A stretch of DNA of 22,977 bases from Planctomycetota bacterium (GCA_022561415.1 JADFRH010000003.1:1-22977), one strand, 5' to 3'; counted from the first letter of the stretch, positions 1 to 6,997 are shown. Notes: generated by a model not told the origin, from the sequence alone. Program-made: numbers and translations.

Positions 1-33
1 TGACTGGCTCTGAGCAGGTACCTCACTCAGTCT

Positions 34-300
34 GTGTGTGTAACTTACGCGCCTACGGCCCCCGATGTCAACGCCGGCGATACCCTTGCGAAGAGGACCG
101 AATCCGTGCTCGAGCGACTGCGAGACGCCCCGCCTGCACTGATCCACGGGGACTTCTTGCCGCACCACACCTGTTCTTCCGCACGTCGCCGACTTCCTCG
201 CCCTCAGCTACGACGCCGTCCGGCGGCCGTCGATCGAGCGCGCCCTCCTGGAGGCGTATCACGCCTCAGTGGTCGACACGGCGTCAGCAGCTACCCGTTC
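34..300 (+). pseudogene. remnant of an aminoglycoside phosphotransferase (APH)-family gene
   Basis: Frame 1 encodes PPALIHGDFLPHH at about 130-168. This resembles the phosphotransferase catalytic-loop motif (HGDxxxxN-type) of the APH family. Immediately afterwards the recognisable sequence continues in frame 2, where VADFLALSYDAVRRPSIERA then LLEAYHASVV (about 185-275) looks like the C-terminal end of such a kinase. Between the two, the residues that should hold the metal-binding Asp and the rest of the C-lobe are missing. The gene therefore looks broken by a deletion plus frameshift. The 5' part is also degenerate or outside the window. No intact reading frame exists, so no function is expected. 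The family call rests on two short motifs and is tentative. Confidence 0.4.
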
Positions 301-339
301 GACCGCTGTCGCGAGGGACAGGCCCGAATCCCTCTCTCA

Positions 340-1377
340 TCAAAGTTCTGATCGGCGAACAGGTAGCTGCTCCTTACCAGGAGCATAGATCCGCAGCTCT
401 CCCACCGACCACCACCAGCCAATCGCACGGCCGCTCTGCTCCCGATCCTGGGTCTGCCGCAGGCGCACAAACCTGGCCCGCACCGGGGCAAATGCGATCC
501 ACACGTCCCCGTCGAGCGGTGCGTCCTGGCCCAGCCAGCTCCCCCGGCTCACCACACTCCAGTCTGCACCGTCGAGCGATACGGAGACCTCCAGCCCTCG
601 CGGATAGTCCTGCCGATTCTCCCACGGATTGAGCAGTTCGACTCCTGCCAGGCGGAGTTCGTTTCCGAAATCGACCTGGAGATACATCCCGGAGGTCATT
701 GCTTCTCTGGATTGCCATCCGCTGATCGGACTACCATCGATCACGGCGGTGGCAGATGGCCCAGGCGACCCGTGCGATGCCGTCACCTTCCATCCTCTCG
801 GGTCGCGCAGGACGTAACCTGCGGGTAGCGGATCTTCATCGATCTCAAACGGGGGGCCGCCCGCCCACGCCCCGATTGTCCGCAGGAACTCGGGGAAGCC
901 CTCGGCCCGAAGCTTTTCCGTTGCCTCTAAGTAGTAGGGAATCAGATCGCCTGCACGCACGTATCGCCGCATGGCCTGCTGAACCGCTTCGGGACCTTGC
1001 TCGGCCGCTACAGCGAGTAGTGCCTCGGCCGTCTGGGCGGAAAGACAGAGTAAGGCACCCGCGCCTTCGGCCTTCACATCGCCGCTCACGTGCATGACCA
1101 TCCGAGTATCCTCCTTGACCCATACGGCGCCGTATCGTTCAGTGAGGGTGCTCAGGACGCCGACTTTAGCGCCGGTCTTTAATCCTCGGAAGAGGTCGGC
1201 GTTTTCCGCCAGCCACGGCTCCCAGCGCTTATCGTCGATAAGTGGATCATGCGGGCGTACGAGCCTGTGAACCCAACCGACACTCATCATCGATGAGAGA
1301 AATGCACGTCCTGAAAAGTTGATCACCGAAAACACGATCAGCAAGACGACCGCGAGGCGAAACCCGGAGCGGTTCAT
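340..1377 (-). CDS. membrane-anchored protein with C-terminal discoidin (F5/8 type C) domain
   Basis: A 345-residue protein. Residues 8-28 form a hydrophobic N-terminal segment after MNRSGFR, an anchor or uncleaved signal. Residues about 30-190 are a region I do not recognise. Residues about 197-335 form a galactose-binding-like F5/8 C (discoidin) fold, seen in the order VTASHGS, AVIDGSPISGWQS, LQVDFG, GVELLNPWENR, LEVSVSLDGADWSVV, ARFVRLRQ and VGELRIY. Such domains usually bind carbohydrate or mediate surface contacts. With the N-terminal anchor this suggests an envelope protein facing the periplasm. The ATG has no clear Shine-Dalgarno. It converges with the phosphotransferase remnant and overlaps its tail. 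The next gene leftward-transcribed upstream ends in a terminator at 1428-1460, so this gene probably has its own promoter. Confidence 0.8.
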   Translation of the reverse strand: MNRSGFRLAVVLLIVFSVINFSGRAFLSSMMSVGWVHRLVRPHDPLIDDKRWEPWLAENADLFRGLKTGAKVGVLSTLTERYGAVWVKEDTRMVMHVSGDVKAEGAGALLCLSAQTAEALLAVAAEQGPEAVQQAMRRYVRAGDLIPYYLEATEKLRAEGFPEFLRTIGAWAGGPPFEIDEDPLPAGYVLRDPRGWKVTASHGSPGPSATAVIDGSPISGWQSREAMTSGMYLQVDFGNELRLAGVELLNPWENRQDYPRGLEVSVSLDGADWSVVSRGSWLGQDAPLDGDVWIAFAPVRARFVRLRQTQDREQSGRAIGWWWSVGELRIYAPGKEQLPVRRSEL

Positions 1378-1427
1378 ACGATATCAAAGGGTCTGCTCAC
1401 CATTTCGCGTCAGCTGGCTTTGGGTTC

Positions 1428-1460
1428 AAAAAGTAGGCGGGGAGGAGACTCCTCCCCGCC
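1428..1460 (-). terminator. intrinsic terminator after the secreted-peptide gene
   Basis: Perfect inverted repeat GGCGGGGAGGAG / CTCCTCCCCGCC (1436-1460), followed on the minus strand by TAC and five T residues (1428-1432). It lies 47 nt downstream of the 1507-1653 stop codon and fits Rho-independent termination of the leftward nuclease/peptide genes. Confidence 0.75.
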
Positions 1461-1506
1461 ATCCCCGGTAGACTTCCACTACCTACATTGAGCTATGCGG
1501 TCGGTG

Positions 1507-1653
1507 TTACTTGCAGAAGCCGCAGCAGGTTTCGGCCATGATGCAGCGGACGTATTTGGCTTCTCCGCCGTCGGCCTCGGCGCGACTCGTCCACACCATA
1601 CTGGCAACAGCCAGCAACGAAAGGCTTACCAGTGTCAGGACTTTCTTGCGCAT
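1507..1653 (-). CDS. 48-residue secreted cysteine-containing peptide
   Basis: A short gene starting at ATG 1651-1653. It has a near-perfect Shine-Dalgarno, AAAGGAGG, 9-10 nt upstream. The product has a classic signal peptide: MRKK, then a hydrophobic core of about 16 residues, then a likely signal-peptidase site after TSRAEA. The predicted mature part is only about 21 residues and carries four cysteines in the pattern C-x5-CC-x2-C, ending CCGFCK. This suggests an exported peptide stabilised by disulfides or binding metal. It lies downstream of the nuclease gene on the same strand and is followed by a strong terminator. I do not recognise a family. A larger out-of-frame ORF (1493-1855) covers it, but that frame lacks any comparable start signal. 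The signal peptide, ribosome binding site and terminator together make this reading convincing. Confidence 0.75.
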   Translation of the reverse strand: MRKKVLTLVSLSLLAVASMVWTSRAEADGGEAKYVRCIMAETCCGFCK

Positions 1654-1858
1654 AGGCTTTGACCTCCTTTCTGGAGCTACCGGGATAGGATTCCCCTTCT
1701 GAGTTCACTGCCTCGCCCCCTGCTTTTGCGCTTCGCCGCAACCCGCTCGCACAGAGAGCCACGGGAAGGATTAGCAGACCGGCTGCCGCCGCAGCAGTCG
1801 CAGCCGCAGTCACAGTGATCATGGCCAAAGAGCTACAAAGTAATCTACTTCGCATCGG

Positions 1859-2494
1859 CTAGTCTTTCTCAAACCGCTGCCGCCATGCCGGCATCTTTTC
1901 GAGGGTTACGTCAGCCCAGAGGCCTGCACCGCTGCGGCGGGCGTGTTTTTCGATTCGCTTGAATCGGTCTATATAATGATGGTCGAATCGCAGGTCGGCG
2001 TAGGCGTAACCACCTTCGAGGAGCATCTCATTGAACATCCGCCCACCGCGCGACATGAACACGTACGCCAGCAGCCGGCCGTACTTACCGCGCGTCCGTT
2101 TGGGTGAGAGCACAATGTGAACGTCGCGATCGGTAAGGGTCTGTTTGGCAAACTCGGAGGCCTCGGGTCCAAAGTGCATCCGGCCGCCTCGCGTACCCGC
2201 GACCTCCGGCGTGTCGACGCCCCACAATCGAATGCGCGTGACGGATTTGTCGCGATCTGCGGCCTCGATGTCGAGCGTGTCGCCATCCACAACCCGCGCT
2301 ACCCGAAACGTCTGGTCGTGATAGCGGGCGGTGTCACCGCCGGGAGTCGGTGCGACGCCCGATCGATCGACCGAGCGGGCACAAACAACGCCGGACGCGA
2401 CCAGCGCGAGCACGAGCAACGTCGATGCGTGACGGCGCCACAGCGGCGGAAGCACGATCGAATCGGGTATGCGTGGACGATTCCAAAATGGCAT
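1859..2494 (-). CDS. staphylococcal nuclease-like (SNase/thermonuclease) protein, membrane-anchored or secreted
   Basis: About 211 residues from ATG 2492-2494, which has GGAG about 11 nt upstream. A TTG at 2527 in the same frame is less likely. A hydrophobic segment (STLLVLALVASGVV, about residues 24-37) serves as signal or anchor, so the enzyme acts outside the cytoplasm. The SNase OB-fold follows: VVDGDTLDIE (metal-site Asp), RLWGVDTPEV (catalytic Arg 89 and Glu 97) and KYGRLLAYVF (catalytic Arg 140). This matches the Arg/Glu/Arg set of the family. These enzymes are Ca2+-dependent phosphodiesterases that cleave DNA and RNA. The C-terminal region keeps the usual MLLEGGYAYAD and GAGLWAD elements, so the domain is complete. 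The secreted-peptide gene follows on the same strand about 200 bp downstream. Confidence 0.88.
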   Translation of the reverse strand: MPFWNRPRIPDSIVLPPLWRRHASTLLVLALVASGVVCARSVDRSGVAPTPGGDTARYHDQTFRVARVVDGDTLDIEAADRDKSVTRIRLWGVDTPEVAGTRGGRMHFGPEASEFAKQTLTDRDVHIVLSPKRTRGKYGRLLAYVFMSRGGRMFNEMLLEGGYAYADLRFDHHYIDRFKRIEKHARRSGAGLWADVTLEKMPAWRQRFEKD

Positions 2495-2557
2495 GACGAA
2501 CGAATCTCCGAAAACCGCCGTCTTCAAGGCAACGCCATTGATTCAACAGATGGGTGG

Positions 2558-2578
2558 CCCACCTCGTTTCGAGGTGGG
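2558..2578. repeat. short palindromic (REP-like) hairpin
   Basis: Perfect 9-bp stem CCCACCTCG / CGAGGTGGG around a TTT loop, in the gap between the nuclease start and the end of the WG-repeat gene. There is no T-run on the leftward side, so an intrinsic terminator is doubtful. It may be a dispersed extragenic palindrome. A similar ACCTCGA stem occurs at 12728-12759. Confidence 0.5.
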
Positions 2579-2638
2579 GGACACGATGATGCACGCGCCG
2601 ACGTCGAATTCTGTCCTATCATCCGGCCAAGTACAACC

Positions 2639-3793
2639 CTAGTGTGGCTCGATACGTTTGCCGTCAAGATCGAAATAAATGCGACGACTGTGCGACGCGT
2701 CAATTTCCTCGTAGACGAGTCCAATGCCATTCTCGAACGGCTTCGCAGAGGAATACTCGAGTGGAACTACCACGCGATCGTTTGAGTCAATGTATCCCCA
2801 TTTGCTCGTCCAGGTGCCAATCAATTCTACGCGTCGCGCAACGGCGGCACGCCCCTGTGAAAACGGTCGTGCAGTGCAGTATTTCGGCTGAATAACCCAA
2901 TCGCCGTCGCAGTTGATATAGCCATACAACTCCGTCTCGGAGTCGGCAGCCGCAGCGAGGCCTTCACTGAATGTTAGAGCATTGTAGAACTGCTTGTCGA
3001 AGGCGAATTGTCCGTCCCGCCCTATGTACGCCCACCCCCGATCAGTACTCACCGGCGCCCTTCCCTCGGAAAATTCTCGAGCGAACCAAAAGACCGGTTC
3101 AATGACCCAGTTTCCCGACCGATCAATGTAGCCGTCTTTTGCTCCGGTGCTGGCGACAGCAAGACCCTCAGAAAAATCGTACGCCGACAAAAACTTGGGT
3201 TTGATCACAAACTGACCGCTTCGATCGATGTATCCCCACTTTCCACCCCTAACCGCGCCACGATTCCAGTTTGATGCGCCCCGGTTGACCGCTGCTAGCC
3301 CTTCATGGAAGTCGCGTGCCGCGTCGAACTTCGCGGGAATAACGTTGAGATCGGAATCCAGATAGCCGTACTTGTACGAGATACCCAGCAGGCCCGAAGT
3401 GACTTCATAAAGTGCCATCCCATCCGAAAAGTCCGAAACAGAATACGCGCGGCGGACCCTGGCGATATCGCCGTTGCATCCAAGAAAGCACCAAATCGGA
3501 TCCTCCGACCGCCCCCCGTACGACGTAAACCGAGCCCAGCCGAAACGGAGCGGTCCGAGACCTGAATATTCACCGACGCAAAGCATTTCACCGGACGGAA
3601 GCAGGAACCCGTCGCGACGCTGGCCGATAAGCTGCGTGGCAAGTCCAGAGCAGGCGTCGGTGCCGCATTGAACCGCGTTTTCCTCACGCTCGACGACGAC
3701 GCTTGCCGGTACACCGAAGAATCGTAGGAGGGCAATTCCGCCGCCCAACGTAATCAAGAACGTCACGGCGAATCGACGCATGTCGCGTCGCAT
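2639..3793 (-). CDS. WG-repeat protein with N-terminal membrane anchor
   Basis: A 384-residue protein if started at ATG 3793. ATGs at 3826 and 3781 are also possible, and no start has a convincing ribosome binding site. A hydrophobic segment (FAVTFLITLGGGIALL) near the N-terminus suggests export or anchoring. The bulk consists of about six WG (KWG-type) repeats of roughly 30 residues. Each begins K-x-GYID-x-x-G and ends in FSEGLA: KYGYLDSDLNVIPAKF, KWGYIDRSGQFVIKPKF, KDGYIDRSGNWVIEPVF, GWAYIGRDGQFAFDKQF, YGYINCDGDWVIQPKY and KWGYIDSNDRVVVPLEY. WG repeats form beta-rich, probably propeller-like, scaffolds of mostly unknown role. Several cysteines near the N-terminal part may pair outside the cell. 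It follows lysC on the same strand with a gap of under 100 bp, but nothing links their functions. Confidence 0.85.
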   Translation of the reverse strand: MRRDMRRFAVTFLITLGGGIALLRFFGVPASVVVEREENAVQCGTDACSGLATQLIGQRRDGFLLPSGEMLCVGEYSGLGPLRFGWARFTSYGGRSEDPIWCFLGCNGDIARVRRAYSVSDFSDGMALYEVTSGLLGISYKYGYLDSDLNVIPAKFDAARDFHEGLAAVNRGASNWNRGAVRGGKWGYIDRSGQFVIKPKFLSAYDFSEGLAVASTGAKDGYIDRSGNWVIEPVFWFAREFSEGRAPVSTDRGWAYIGRDGQFAFDKQFYNALTFSEGLAAAADSETELYGYINCDGDWVIQPKYCTARPFSQGRAAVARRVELIGTWTSKWGYIDSNDRVVVPLEYSSAKPFENGIGLVYEEIDASHSRRIYFDLDGKRIEPH

Positions 3794-3884
3794 TCCCTCG
3801 GTCCGCACAGGAGCAGGTGATTCCATATGATTTGATGCCGTCACGAGGCCAATCACTTTCGGACTACGATTCGTGCCCCACGCT

Positions 3885-5123
3885 TTAGTCCGTTGCCGTT
3901 TGATCCAGGCCGAACGCCTCATGCACGCACTGCATCGCCTTGGGTCCGTCCTCTCGTCTCACGATGCAGGTGATCACGATTTCGCTGGTCGAGATGGCGT
4001 CGATGTTGACCTCGGCCTTGGCCAGCGCCTCGAACATCGTTGCGGCGATGCCGCTGTTGGTGCGCATACCCAGCCCGATCGCGCTGACCTTGGACACGCC
4101 TTCGTCCACCTCGACGCTCTGAATCCCCAAGTCCGCCGCCAGCCGCTCGCAGACGCGCCGCGCCTCGGGAACGTCGTCGGAGTTCGTCGAGAAGCCCAGG
4201 TTCGCGAGACGACCGCCGTCGTAGATGTTCTGCACGATGTCGTCGACGAGCACGTGATGCCGGGCGACCTCGGCGAAAATGCGAGCGGCCACGCCCGGCC
4301 TGCTCGGCACGCCGATCAGCGAGATCACGGCCAGGTCTTCCTTGAGCGTCACGCCGCGAACCGTGATCGCCTCCATCTCCGGCGTTTCCGTCATGATCAT
4401 CGTTCCTTGTTCGTCGGTGAGCGAGCTTCGCACGTGGATCGGCACGCTGAACTTCTTGCCGAACTCGATGGCCCGCGAGTGCATGACCGACGCCCCGGCC
4501 GCCGCCATCTCCATCATGGTATCATAGCTGATTCGGTCGATCTTACGCGCCTTCGGCACGATGCGCGGGTCGGCCGTGTAGACCCCGTCGACGTCCGTGT
4601 AGATTTCGCAGATGTTCGCGCCGAGCACGGCCGCCAAGGCCGTGGCCGTCGTGTCCGACGCGCCGCGGCCCATCGTGGTGATCTCTCCGCTGGCGTCGAT
4701 GCCCTGGAACCCCGCGACGATGACGATCTTGCCGCGGGCCAGTTCGTTGTCGATGCGGTCGCGGCTGATGCGCTGGATTCTCGCTCGGGTGTGGGTGCTG
4801 TCGGTGACCAGACCGAGCTGCGCCGCGGTGAGGCTGATGGCCTCGTGACCGGTCTCGTCGATGGCCATGGCCATCAGCGCGATCGAGACCTGCTCGCCGG
4901 TGGTCAGCAGCATGTCGAGTTCGCGCTTGGGCGGGTCGGCGCAGACGTCTTTGGACAGCCGAACGAGGTCGTCGGTGGTCGTGCCCATCGCGGAAACGAC
5001 CAGGACAACGCGATACCCCTCGAGCTTGGCACGAATGGCCCTCCGTGCCGCCCGGTGAATCTTCTCCGCCGTGGCCACGCTGGTCCCGCCGAATTTCTGA
5101 ACGGTCAACCGCATGGCAGGCAT
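3885..5123 (-). CDS. lysC: aspartate kinase with C-terminal ACT domains
   Basis: A 412-residue aspartokinase, which phosphorylates L-aspartate as the first step to lysine, threonine, methionine and diaminopimelate. The N-terminal kinase domain opens with QKFGGTS (residues 9-15). It continues with VVVSAMGTTTDDLV, TTGEQVSIALMAMA, GFQGIDASGEITTMGRGASD and EIYTDVDGVYTADPR. Residues about 262-405 carry two ACT regulatory modules (GVPSRPGVAARIF; SGIAATMFEALAKAEVNIDAI), so end-product feedback is expected. The start could be ATG 5123 or ATG 5114. Its first 17 codons plus 10 nt upstream are duplicated at 6915-6976, next to purQ. It was therefore probably once directly behind purQ. A terminator at 5198-5241 now lies upstream, so lysC should need a promoter of its own in the 80-bp leader, where I see no clear consensus. 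Confidence 0.96.
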   Translation of the reverse strand: MPAMRLTVQKFGGTSVATAEKIHRAARRAIRAKLEGYRVVLVVSAMGTTTDDLVRLSKDVCADPPKRELDMLLTTGEQVSIALMAMAIDETGHEAISLTAAQLGLVTDSTHTRARIQRISRDRIDNELARGKIVIVAGFQGIDASGEITTMGRGASDTTATALAAVLGANICEIYTDVDGVYTADPRIVPKARKIDRISYDTMMEMAAAGASVMHSRAIEFGKKFSVPIHVRSSLTDEQGTMIMTETPEMEAITVRGVTLKEDLAVISLIGVPSRPGVAARIFAEVARHHVLVDDIVQNIYDGGRLANLGFSTNSDDVPEARRVCERLAADLGIQSVEVDEGVSKVSAIGLGMRTNSGIAATMFEALAKAEVNIDAISTSEIVITCIVRREDGPKAMQCVHEAFGLDQTATD

Positions 5124-5133
5124 GGTAGCGTAC
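5072..5133 (-). repeat. direct repeat copy A (start of lysC)
   Basis: This 62-bp segment, the first codons of lysC plus 10 nt upstream, matches 6915-6976 in the same orientation at 60 of 62 positions. The differences are at 5078/6921 and 5118/6961. Identity ends abruptly at both edges. Confidence 0.95.
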
Positions 5134-5197
5134 CCCGCTTCATCTCGCGATTTTGGGTACGGTCATGCCGTCGAAGAGCGGCGGCGGGTTCCCCCGG

Positions 5198-5241
5198 AAA
5201 AACGCTGCGAGATGGCCAACTCAAGAGCTGGCCATCTCGCA
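5198..5241 (-). terminator. intrinsic terminator after the 43-residue ORF
   Basis: A 13-bp perfect stem, TGCGAGATGGCCA / TGGCCATCTCGCA (5206-5241), is followed on the minus strand by GCG and five T residues (5198-5202). It lies 13 nt beyond the stop of the 5255-5386 gene and upstream of lysC, so it should stop leftward transcription entering lysC. Confidence 0.8.
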
Positions 5242-5254
5242 CGCGTCGCGCTAC

Positions 5255-5386
5255 CTAGCAGCGCACCAGAAAAGTGAAGCACCCGCCGTTCTTGCGGTAT
5301 ACGCGCTTACCCGTCCGATAGTGGACAAAGTAACGACAGTACACCCAGCGGAATCCGGCCGGGGTCCTTTTTCGTCGAATGCTCAT
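5255..5386 (-). CDS. 43-residue basic/aromatic protein, function unknown
   Basis: A short gene from ATG 5384-5386 to TAG. AAGGAGA stands 7 nt before the ATG, one of the best ribosome binding sites in the window, and an intrinsic terminator follows its stop within 15 nt. The product begins MSIRRKRTPAGFRWVYC, is rich in Arg, Lys, Tyr, Trp and Phe, and ends CFTFLVRC. It has no signal peptide and no membrane segment. The central RYFVHYRTGKRVYRKNG looks like a small beta-hairpin nucleic-acid-binding or ribosome-associated peptide, but that is only an impression. It sits inside the segment flanked by the lysC-start direct repeats. With the 264-residue gene upstream it may be cargo of that segment. 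I recognise no named family. Confidence 0.7.
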   Translation of the reverse strand: MSIRRKRTPAGFRWVYCRYFVHYRTGKRVYRKNGGCFTFLVRC

Positions 5387-5527
5387 AGGCATTCTCCTTA
5401 TAAATGGGAAGCCCCTTGTTACCGGCGATTCGCCCGGATAGACTTAGAGTGCTTGGAGTTCTAAGCCCGGGTATCGTCCCGGCCTCCCTGTGGGCGGCTC
5501 CGCCGCACCCCCGGGAGCAACAGTTGT

Positions 5528-5559
5528 AGCCCGGCATCAGTCTTTGCTGATGTCGGGCT
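5528..5559. terminator. hairpin overlapping the stop codon of the 264-residue gene
   Basis: Inverted repeat AGCCCGGCATCAG / CTGATGTCGGGCT with 12 of 13 pairs and a 6-nt loop. It spans the TGA at 5537-5539. No T-run follows on the minus strand, so it may attenuate or protect the mRNA end rather than fully terminate. Confidence 0.45.
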
Positions 5560-6331
5560 CTTCTTCCTTCGCAATACCCAACATGTAATCAAGCCATGCC
5601 TTTACCTGCTTTAGGTCACGTTCCTGCAACGGCACGGGAAGAGAGATCATAGCGCATTCGCCGGTGCCTTTAAGCGGAATCGTATAATCCTGCACGTTCC
5701 CTCTCACGTGGCTTGCCGCCGCCGCGTTCGCTGCAGCGTGTGCCCCCGGAATTCGATTTGCATCTTGGTTACCTCCCGGCAACTGCTCGGTTGCTGGAAG
5801 CCCCGAAACGTCATTGGCTCTTGCTCCGTCCTCATGGGGTTCCGTGTGCAAAATCCCGTGGCGCTCAAGCTTCGCAAATGCCACCGTTTCAAGAAATACT
5901 TTCGCAACATCCTCGCTAGACTTGAGCGCGACACCATGTTCGCGCGAAAGCACATTTGATAGACGCGCGGGAAGCGCTTGCCCTTGGAACTTTGCGAACA
6001 ATTCAGCGTACACCACCGGTCCCCGCGCGCACGCTACGATGGAATTACTCTCCTCTTGGGTTGACGTCGGCGACACGATGCACATTGCTTCCTGAGAAAC
6101 CCTATACTGCGTACCGGATCGCTCAAGCAATCCAAAATGCATGAGGGCCCCGATCTTTCGATCAAATGCTCCGCTCTTAAACGCTTGGTCCCAGGCGGCT
6201 GCAACGGCCGATCGACTAAACGGCCCCTTGCCGATTCGCTCATGAAGGACTTGGACGAACTGAACGCATTCGCCCAATGGAAAAAAGGGGGTGTTGCGAC
6301 CTCGTTGCCTTCTATTCTTTTCCTCAGCCAT
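5537..6331 (-). CDS. hypothetical protein with winged-helix-like N-terminal region
   Basis: A 264-residue protein from ATG 6329-6331, with AGGAG 8 nt upstream. The N-terminus is basic (MAEEKNRRQRGRN). Residues about 37-88 (FSRSAVAAAWDQ, GALMHFGLLERSGTQYRVS, EAMCIVSP) read like a winged helix-turn-helix with a recognition helix followed by a beta wing. Residues about 95-160 form a second mixed alpha-helical region. An Ala/Gly/Asn-rich linker runs from about 165 to 212. The C-terminus (CAMISLPVPLQERDLKQVKA then WLDYML, about 228-250) is a short strand-helix cap of the kind seen at the end of several uncharacterised DNA-associated proteins. There are no catalytic motifs, signal peptide or membrane segment. 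It lies within the 1.8-kb segment that separates purQ from lysC. A sequence-specific DNA-binding protein is plausible, but no family name can be given. Confidence 0.75.
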   Translation of the reverse strand: MAEEKNRRQRGRNTPFFPLGECVQFVQVLHERIGKGPFSRSAVAAAWDQAFKSGAFDRKIGALMHFGLLERSGTQYRVSQEAMCIVSPTSTQEESNSIVACARGPVVYAELFAKFQGQALPARLSNVLSREHGVALKSSEDVAKVFLETVAFAKLERHGILHTEPHEDGARANDVSGLPATEQLPGGNQDANRIPGAHAAANAAAASHVRGNVQDYTIPLKGTGECAMISLPVPLQERDLKQVKAWLDYMLGIAKEEEPDISKD

Positions 6332-6839
6332 TTCATACGCTCCTGTTCATGGTTTCGAAGCCCGTGACACGTCTCTACGATGATACCGATCCTCGAGGCG
6401 AAGTCAACCTCCGGCTTAGCTCACAATAAGCGTGGTGGCAGGCGTACGCATGACGTCTCCAGATCGCGACCAATATATCGCCTTTTTTGTGGGTGCATGG
6501 CGTTTATTTTGTGACCGCCTCGGCCTGAAGCCGATAGCCGAACAGAGAAGCAACAGGCTACTCAAGGCCAAGAGCCCTCCAAACGCCGTTCTATGCCGTA
6601 GAATGCGGTTTTCGTTCGGCATATATACGGGTATATACCGCCCCGTTCTTCTCTGAAATAGAGGCGAATACGTACAAGAGAGGCGTTTTCGTCCACCTGA
6701 AGCGCACCCCGCACGAAATTGCTCGCGAATTGCCCCTACTAACACCCGAATCATCCGGAGGGAGGCCAAAAAGGCTGCCTACGGGATGGACCACGTACTG
6801 GGCGGCTGCTGCAAAACGAGTTGCGATTACAGGCAGGCC
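6332..6839. other. 508-bp gap without a convincing gene
   Basis: No reading frame here has a ribosome binding site or recognisable motifs. The stretch near 6570-6642 holds two imperfect palindromes: CCGTTCTA / TAGAATGCGG, and an AT-rich GGCATATATAC / GTATATACC around 6619-6641. These could be operator or promoter DNA for the leftward gene at 6331. The local base composition is less GC-rich than its surroundings. Confidence 0.5.
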
Positions 6840-6914
6840 TCAGCGGCTCCAAGACGCCGCCTCGTAGTGGAAGATCGTCGGGGCGTCAGGCGGGTCGGTT
6901 GATGTTCGGCGAAT
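6840..6914 (-). pseudogene. diverged fragment of the 3' end of purQ
   Basis: On the minus strand these bases encode IRRTSTDPPDAPTIFHYEAA then SWSR and TGA. This matches the true PurQ C-terminus TRRTPTGPPDGLTIFQNAVV plus HWQAQ residue by residue (RRT, T, PP, D, TIF and W shared). It begins directly at the edge of the lysC-start repeat, so the two fragments are fused. It is much more diverged from its parent than the lysC repeat is. That suggests either an older event or an origin from a different purQ allele. It cannot encode a functional protein. Confidence 0.75.
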
Positions 6915-6976
6915 TGGCCAGGCTGGTCCCGCCGAATTTCTGAACGGTCAACCGCATGGCGGGCATGGTAGCGTAC
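6915..6976 (-). repeat. direct repeat copy B (truncated lysC start next to purQ)
   Basis: Second copy of the lysC start (60/62 identical to 5072-5133), 21 nt downstream of the purQ stop. Read from its ATG (6964-6966), it keeps about 16 lysC codons through KFGGTSLA, then runs into purQ-derived sequence in another frame and stops soon after. It is a lysC pseudogene fragment, and its place just behind purQ suggests the ancestral purQ-lysC order. Confidence 0.9.
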
Positions 6977-6997
6977 GGTGTCGTGTTTTGCGACGAA

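Noticed and set aside
1493..1855. 120-residue leftward ORF starting 3 nt after the nuclease stop
   Set aside because: Its first half looks like an Ala-rich membrane segment. The second half is an out-of-frame reading of the secreted-peptide gene, and the start lacks a ribosome binding site. A short membrane protein cannot be fully excluded.
3873..5258. 461-residue rightward ORF opposite lysC
   Set aside because: Antisense shadow of aspartate kinase produced by high GC; rich in Arg, His and Asp without motifs.
5307..5537. 76-residue leftward ORF with TGATG overlap to the 264-residue gene
   Set aside because: It overlaps in another frame the 43-residue ORF, which has much better start signals. 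Composition is not protein-like.
6416..6769. 117-residue leftward ORF in the insert
   Set aside because: It starts with TTG without ribosome binding site and crosses palindromic DNA. A possible short hydrophobic stretch alone does not support a gene.
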